Of a stretch of DNA of 64,000 bases, positions 61,242 through 64,000 are shown piece after piece; positions within the stretch are counted from its first letter, which is position 1; each line of letters starts with the position of its first letter. The notes below the pieces were generated by a model. The model was not told where the DNA came from. It made no database searches and was given only the letters and a program-made list of their open reading frames with translations. The position numbers were made by a program, and so were the translations under genes. Source of the DNA: Microbacterium sp. KUDC0406 (GTDB taxonomy: Bacteria; Actinomycetota; Actinomycetes; Actinomycetales; Microbacteriaceae); NCBI RefSeq assembly GCF_021582875.1, contig NZ_CP091138.1, positions 2,232,001-2,296,000 of the forward strand, read 5' to 3'.

Positions 61242-62405
61242 TCAGACCCGACGGTACTGCGCGGCCATCGGGCAGTCGAAGGGGTCACGGGCGGCGAGGC
61301 CGACCCGATTCAGATACTCGATGACGATGGCGTACGAGCGACCGAGCGATGTCTCCGTGTACGGCACGTCGTTGGCCGCGCAGAAGTCGCGGACGATCTC
61401 ACGCGCCCGCGCGAGGTGCGGCCTGGCCATGCTCGGGAACAGGTGGTGCTCGACCTGGTAGTTGAGGCCGCCCATCAGCCAGGTGGCCCACCATCCGCCG
61501 CGGATGTTGCGCGAGGTGCGCACCTGCTTCGAGAAGAAGTCCAGCTTCGCGTCACGGTCGATGACCGGCATGCCCTTGTGGTTCGGGGCGAACGACGCCC
61601 CCATGTACACGCCGAAGACGGCGAGCATGACGCCGACGAACGCGAACGCCATGCCCAGCGGAAGCAGCAGGAAGATCGGCACGAGCACCAGCACGAAGCG
61701 TCCGGCGATCATGCCCAGTTCCGCCCAGCGACCCTTCACCTGCCCGCGGCCGGCGAGGTGCTTGACGCTCAGATAGTGCAGGTTGACCCCCTCGAGCGTG
61801 AGCAGCGGGAAGAACAGCCAGCCCTGCCTCCGGGTGATCATGCGCCGCAGCCCGCGCGCCTGCGCGGCATCCTCGTCGAGGAACGAGATCGTGTCGATCT
61901 CGATGTCGGGGTCCTTGCCGACGCGGTTCGGATTGGCGTGGTGGCGACTGTGCTTCGAGTCCCACCACGAGTAGCTGATGCCGACGAAGGATGCCAGCAC
62001 GCGCGCCAGCCGGTCGTTCGCAGGGCCGGTCGCGAGGATCTGCCGGTGTGCGGCCTCATGGGCGAGGAACGCCACCTGCGTGAAGAGGATGCCCAGCGCT
62101 GCCGCGATGAGCAGCTGGAACCAGCTCTGCCCGAGCAGGATGAATCCGGTGATGACCCCGCCGAACGCCGTGGCGATCGCTGCTCCGACGAGCGCGTAGA
62201 ACCACGGCGCGCGCTGCAGCAGGCCGGTCTCGCGCACGACCTGCGAGACGTGGGTGTAGGCGCGCGTGATCGGCGGGAAGTCCTCTGCACCGGCATAGGT
62301 CTGGCGGATGGGACCGAGTGTCGCTGATGCGACGGCGGCTGAAGTGGAGATGATCGAGCCCCTGACGTGTGGCCGACCGTCGAGGAAACGATCGGGCGGA
62401 GCCAA
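61242..62405 (-). CDS. Fatty acid desaturase (acyl-lipid/acyl-CoA)
   Basis: A 387-aa membrane di-iron desaturase. The three His boxes are FLAHEAAHRQ, HSRHHANPN and YQVEHHLFPSM, in the expected order. Several helices surround them (FYALVGAAIATAFGGVITGFILLG, FVLVLVPIFLLLPLGMAF). It introduces double bonds into fatty acids, adjusting membrane fluidity. No ATG or GTG occurs near the N-terminus in frame; the only candidate is TTG 62405, without a good Shine-Dalgarno, so the N-terminal end is uncertain. cspA lies upstream on the same strand. Confidence 0.85.
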   Translation of the reverse strand: MAPPDRFLDGRPHVRGSIISTSAAVASATLGPIRQTYAGAEDFPPITRAYTHVSQVVRETGLLQRAPWFYALVGAAIATAFGGVITGFILLGQSWFQLLIAAALGILFTQVAFLAHEAAHRQILATGPANDRLARVLASFVGISYSWWDSKHSRHHANPNRVGKDPDIEIDTISFLDEDAAQARGLRRMITRRQGWLFFPLLTLEGVNLHYLSVKHLAGRGQVKGRWAELGMIAGRFVLVLVPIFLLLPLGMAFAFVGVMLAVFGVYMGASFAPNHKGMPVIDRDAKLDFFSKQVRTSRNIRGGWWATWLMGGLNYQVEHHLFPSMARPHLARAREIVRDFCAANDVPYTETSLGRSYAIVIEYLNRVGLAARDPFDCPMAAQYRRV

Positions 62406-62477
62406 AGGCGGATGCCGATCGCTTCTTCACACCGTACGCGGGTGCGTATGCCGCAACCTGCATGCATCCGGCAGACG

Positions 62478-62513
62478 GAACGGGCGGTCGAGCCGAAGCC
62501 CGACCGCCCGTTC
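62478..62513 (-). terminator. Terminator hairpin downstream of cspA
   Basis: GAACGGGCGGTCG (62478-62490) and CGACCGCCCGTTC (62501-62513), 13-bp perfect stem with a 10-base loop, 20 bases after the cspA stop codon on the minus strand. Confidence 0.85.
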
Positions 62514-62533
62514 GCGTCAGAGATCAGAACTGA

Positions 62534-62737
62534 TCAGAGGGGACGGATGTTCGCCGCCTGCATGCCCTTGGGGCCCTGCTCGGCGTCGAACTCCACCTTC
62601 TGGTTCTCATCCAGGCTGCGGTAGCCGTTGCCCTGGATCGCGCTGAAGTGCGCGAACAGGTCGGCCGAGCCGTCATCGGGAGCGATGAAGCCGAAGCCCT
62701 TTTCGGAGTTGAACCATTTGACGGTGCCAGTGGCCAT
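62534..62737 (-). CDS. cspA: Cold-shock protein
   Basis: A 67-aa CspA-family RNA chaperone. It has the two RNA-binding motifs KGFGFI (RNP1) and LFAHF (RNP2-like) and begins [18 protein letters not shown]. Length is typical. AAGGA lies 8 bases before the ATG. Notably, the reading frame continues without a stop about 140 codons upstream of the ATG (see 62738-63163). Confidence 0.95.
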   Translation of the reverse strand: MATGTVKWFNSEKGFGFIAPDDGSADLFAHFSAIQGNGYRSLDENQKVEFDAEQGPKGMQAANIRPL

Positions 62738-63163
62738 GACGTCATTCCTTCGTTGTCTGGGACCACGGGAGTGATCCGTGAAACCGCGACGGCGACGCCG
62801 AGGCGGGGTATGGGTGTGCGCGGACAGATGGTCCGGCGCAGGGACGGCGTGCTCCTCGAGCGCGCTGCGCGCGGCATCCAGCGTCTGATGCGCGCTGATG
62901 CGTTCACCGACGGGGCCATAGACGAGAAAACGGTCGTCGGCGTCCACGACGACATGGCCGGCGTACTCGCCGTCGCGCGTGGCGACGTGCACGTCGTAGT
63001 CGGCCTGGCGCCAGAGCAGCGCCGGAGCGAGTGTTGCAGTGATGAAGATGTGAAGCAGTCTTTCAGTGATTCGCGTTCCGCGCCATCTTTGGCGGGCCGC
63101 AGGAGGAAGTCGGAAGTGCGTGCGCCTTGTGAGCGCCGCGTGCGGAGACGGAGGGGCTGACAC
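62738..63163 (-). CDS. Upstream frame running into cspA (possible small gene or fusion)
   Basis: In frame with cspA and with no stop between, this stretch encodes [20 protein letters not shown] and [20 protein letters not shown], with G/C-biased third positions like a real gene. The end is Arg-rich (PPRRRRRG). A start codon could not be fixed; the region also contains the likely cspA 5' leader. Either a separate small protein lacking its own stop, or an N-terminal extension of CspA. The rest of 62738-63236 shows nothing else. Confidence 0.4.
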
Positions 63164-63236
63164 CTCGACGTCATGAGAATCTCCACCCTGAGCAGACTCC
63201 GATGCGCGGACGCCGAGCCCCGATCGCGGAAGCGGT

Positions 63237-63950
63237 TCAGTCGCGCGAGGTCGCGTTGACGCTGCCCGAGCGCTCCTGCCCGCTCAGACGTGCGATCGCG
63301 GCCATCATGCGCTCGGTGATCTCGCGTCGGGCCTTGCCGTCCGGCACGTTCGCGAGGTCGGTCAGATCGAGCGGTTCGCCGAAGCGGACCTCGACACGCG
63401 GCTTCCCCCACAGATGGCTCAGCGGTGTGACGGTGCCGGTGCCGACCAACCCGACGGGCACGACCGCTGCGCCCGTGTCGCGCGCCATCCACGCGGCGCC
63501 GCCGTGCCCCGCGTGCAGCTTCCCGTCGCGTGACCGGGTGCCCTCCGGGAACACGGCGAAGACACTCCCGGCACGCAGGATGCTGCTGCCGGCGTCGAGC
63601 GCGCCCCTGGCGTCGCGTCCGGTCGCGCGGCGCACCGGAACGCCGCCGATGGAGCCGAAGAACCAGCGCTTGAACCTGCCGAGCAGGCCCGCGCCCTCGA
63701 AATAGGACGACTTGATGAGGAACTGCACAGGGCGCGCGGCGGACGTCGGGATGATCAGTGTGTCGAGCGACGAGAGGTGATTGCTCACCAGCAGCACCGC
63801 CCCGTGTTCAGGCAGGTTGCCGCGCCCCACGATGCGCGGAAGGTACATCAGCCAGAACAGCGGCCGAAGGATCACCCGTCCGATGAAGTAGACGGCCCCT
63901 GGCCGGGGTCCAGGCCGGGGGCCGACGGGGCGGGTGAGGTCACGTCGCAA
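63237..63950 (-). CDS. 1-acyl-sn-glycerol-3-phosphate acyltransferase (PlsC family)
   Basis: A 237-aa enzyme that adds the second acyl chain in phospholipid synthesis. The HX4D motif is NHLSSLD (His and Asp catalytic), [10 protein letters not shown] is the second block and VPVGLVGT the third. An N-terminal hydrophobic anchor lies near 20-38. The start appears to be TTG at 63950; no better in-frame start is visible. It is followed by a short partial gene at the right edge. Confidence 0.85.
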   Translation of the reverse strand: MRRDLTRPVGPRPGPRPGAVYFIGRVILRPLFWLMYLPRIVGRGNLPEHGAVLLVSNHLSSLDTLIIPTSAARPVQFLIKSSYFEGAGLLGRFKRWFFGSIGGVPVRRATGRDARGALDAGSSILRAGSVFAVFPEGTRSRDGKLHAGHGGAAWMARDTGAAVVPVGLVGTGTVTPLSHLWGKPRVEVRFGEPLDLTDLANVPDGKARREITERMMAAIARLSGQERSGSVNATSRD

Positions 63951-63975
63951 CCCTACCCGGGTCGTGTCGCTCGGC

Positions 63976-64000
63976 TCACATGCCGAGCAGCCGCCACGCG
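63976..64000 (-). CDS. 3' end of a gene running off the right edge
   Basis: The last codons on the minus strand read ...AWRLLGM then TGA (63976-63978), 25 bases before the PlsC gene start. Too short to identify. Confidence 0.35.

Noticed and set aside
61188..62327. 379-codon open frame on the plus strand
   Set aside because: Antisense to the desaturase, whose three His boxes prove the minus strand codes; composition is typical of a shadow frame.
1..64000. CRISPR arrays, rRNA genes, integrases or transposases
   Set aside because: No regularly spaced direct repeats with unique spacers, no rRNA sequence and no recombinase or transposase motif were found by reading both strands; only one tRNA was seen.

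Overview
The window looks like a stretch of a Microbacteriaceae chromosome, most likely Microbacterium or a close relative. It is GC-rich with strong third-position G/C bias and dense genes. Many genes overlap by 4 bases (ATGA/GTGA), leaderless starts are likely, and the repertoire is typical of Gram-positive actinobacteria (FolP2-like protein, ECF41 sigma factor, IdeR- and Zur-type boxes, CsoR-family regulator, SPFH protein, MMPL and DHA2 transporters). Family-level placement is inferred from content and style; no ribosomal RNA is present to prove it.

Layout. 1-5.3 kb: the start of a peptide-type ABC binding lipoprotein, a leaderless Met/Cys-rich micro-ORF ahead of a winged-helix regulator, an AlkA-like DNA glycosylase, a siderophore-interacting protein behind an IdeR/DtxR box, and a HAD phosphatase. 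5.3-9.1 kb: twin VOC proteins, a DHA2-type MFS transporter and a frameshifted M20 peptidase. 9.1-11.4 kb: a sulfane-sulfur-type operon (zinc-ribbon micro-protein, CoA-disulfide reductase-rhodanese fusion, CstR-like repressor) with two tandem operators, bracketed by two copies of a palindromic repeat. 11.4-19.8 kb: frameshifted thrC, a FUSC membrane protein, a four-gene pterin operon (folE, FAD oxidoreductase, FolP2-like, RibD-like reductase) and a divergent MMPL transporter. 19.9-23.6 kb: a membrane-anchored beta-propeller protein with a frame-breaking internal duplication, a TIGR03943 protein and its permease, behind a Zur-like box. 23.6-26 kb: a complete ECF41 sigma module with two matching promoters. 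26-37.6 kb: oxidoreductases, four TetR-type or ECF regulators, an LLM-FAD oxidase fusion and other accessory enzymes.

37.8-41.5 kb: a lower-GC SET-domain gene, a LysE / alpha-beta hydrolase / SRPBCC group under a divergent HxlR regulator, a candidate small RNA and a MarR regulator. 41.6-46.1 kb: a flotillin-like protein and a broken HrpB helicase. 46.1-49.5 kb: a Tn10-TetR-like repressor with four tetO-like operators between it and a divergent oxidoreductase operon, then an ABC-2 exporter. 49.6-53.5 kb: L-serine dehydratase and a two-component system. 53.8-59.6 kb: a tightly coupled six-gene operon combining an adenosylhomocysteinase-like enzyme, an adenosine-type deaminase, a DUF985 cupin and an amino-acid-type ABC importer. 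59.6-64 kb: tRNA-Arg(ACG), a GntR regulator, a fatty-acid desaturase, cspA and an acylglycerophosphate acyltransferase.

Two features run through the whole window. First, at least eight otherwise normal genes carry a single-base deletion, nearly always beside a short G or C run, and each would be restored by exactly one base. This looks more like assembly indels than real gene decay, so I mark these genes as frameshifted and describe the intact product. Second, several palindromic or direct repeat families occur, some lying inside genes.
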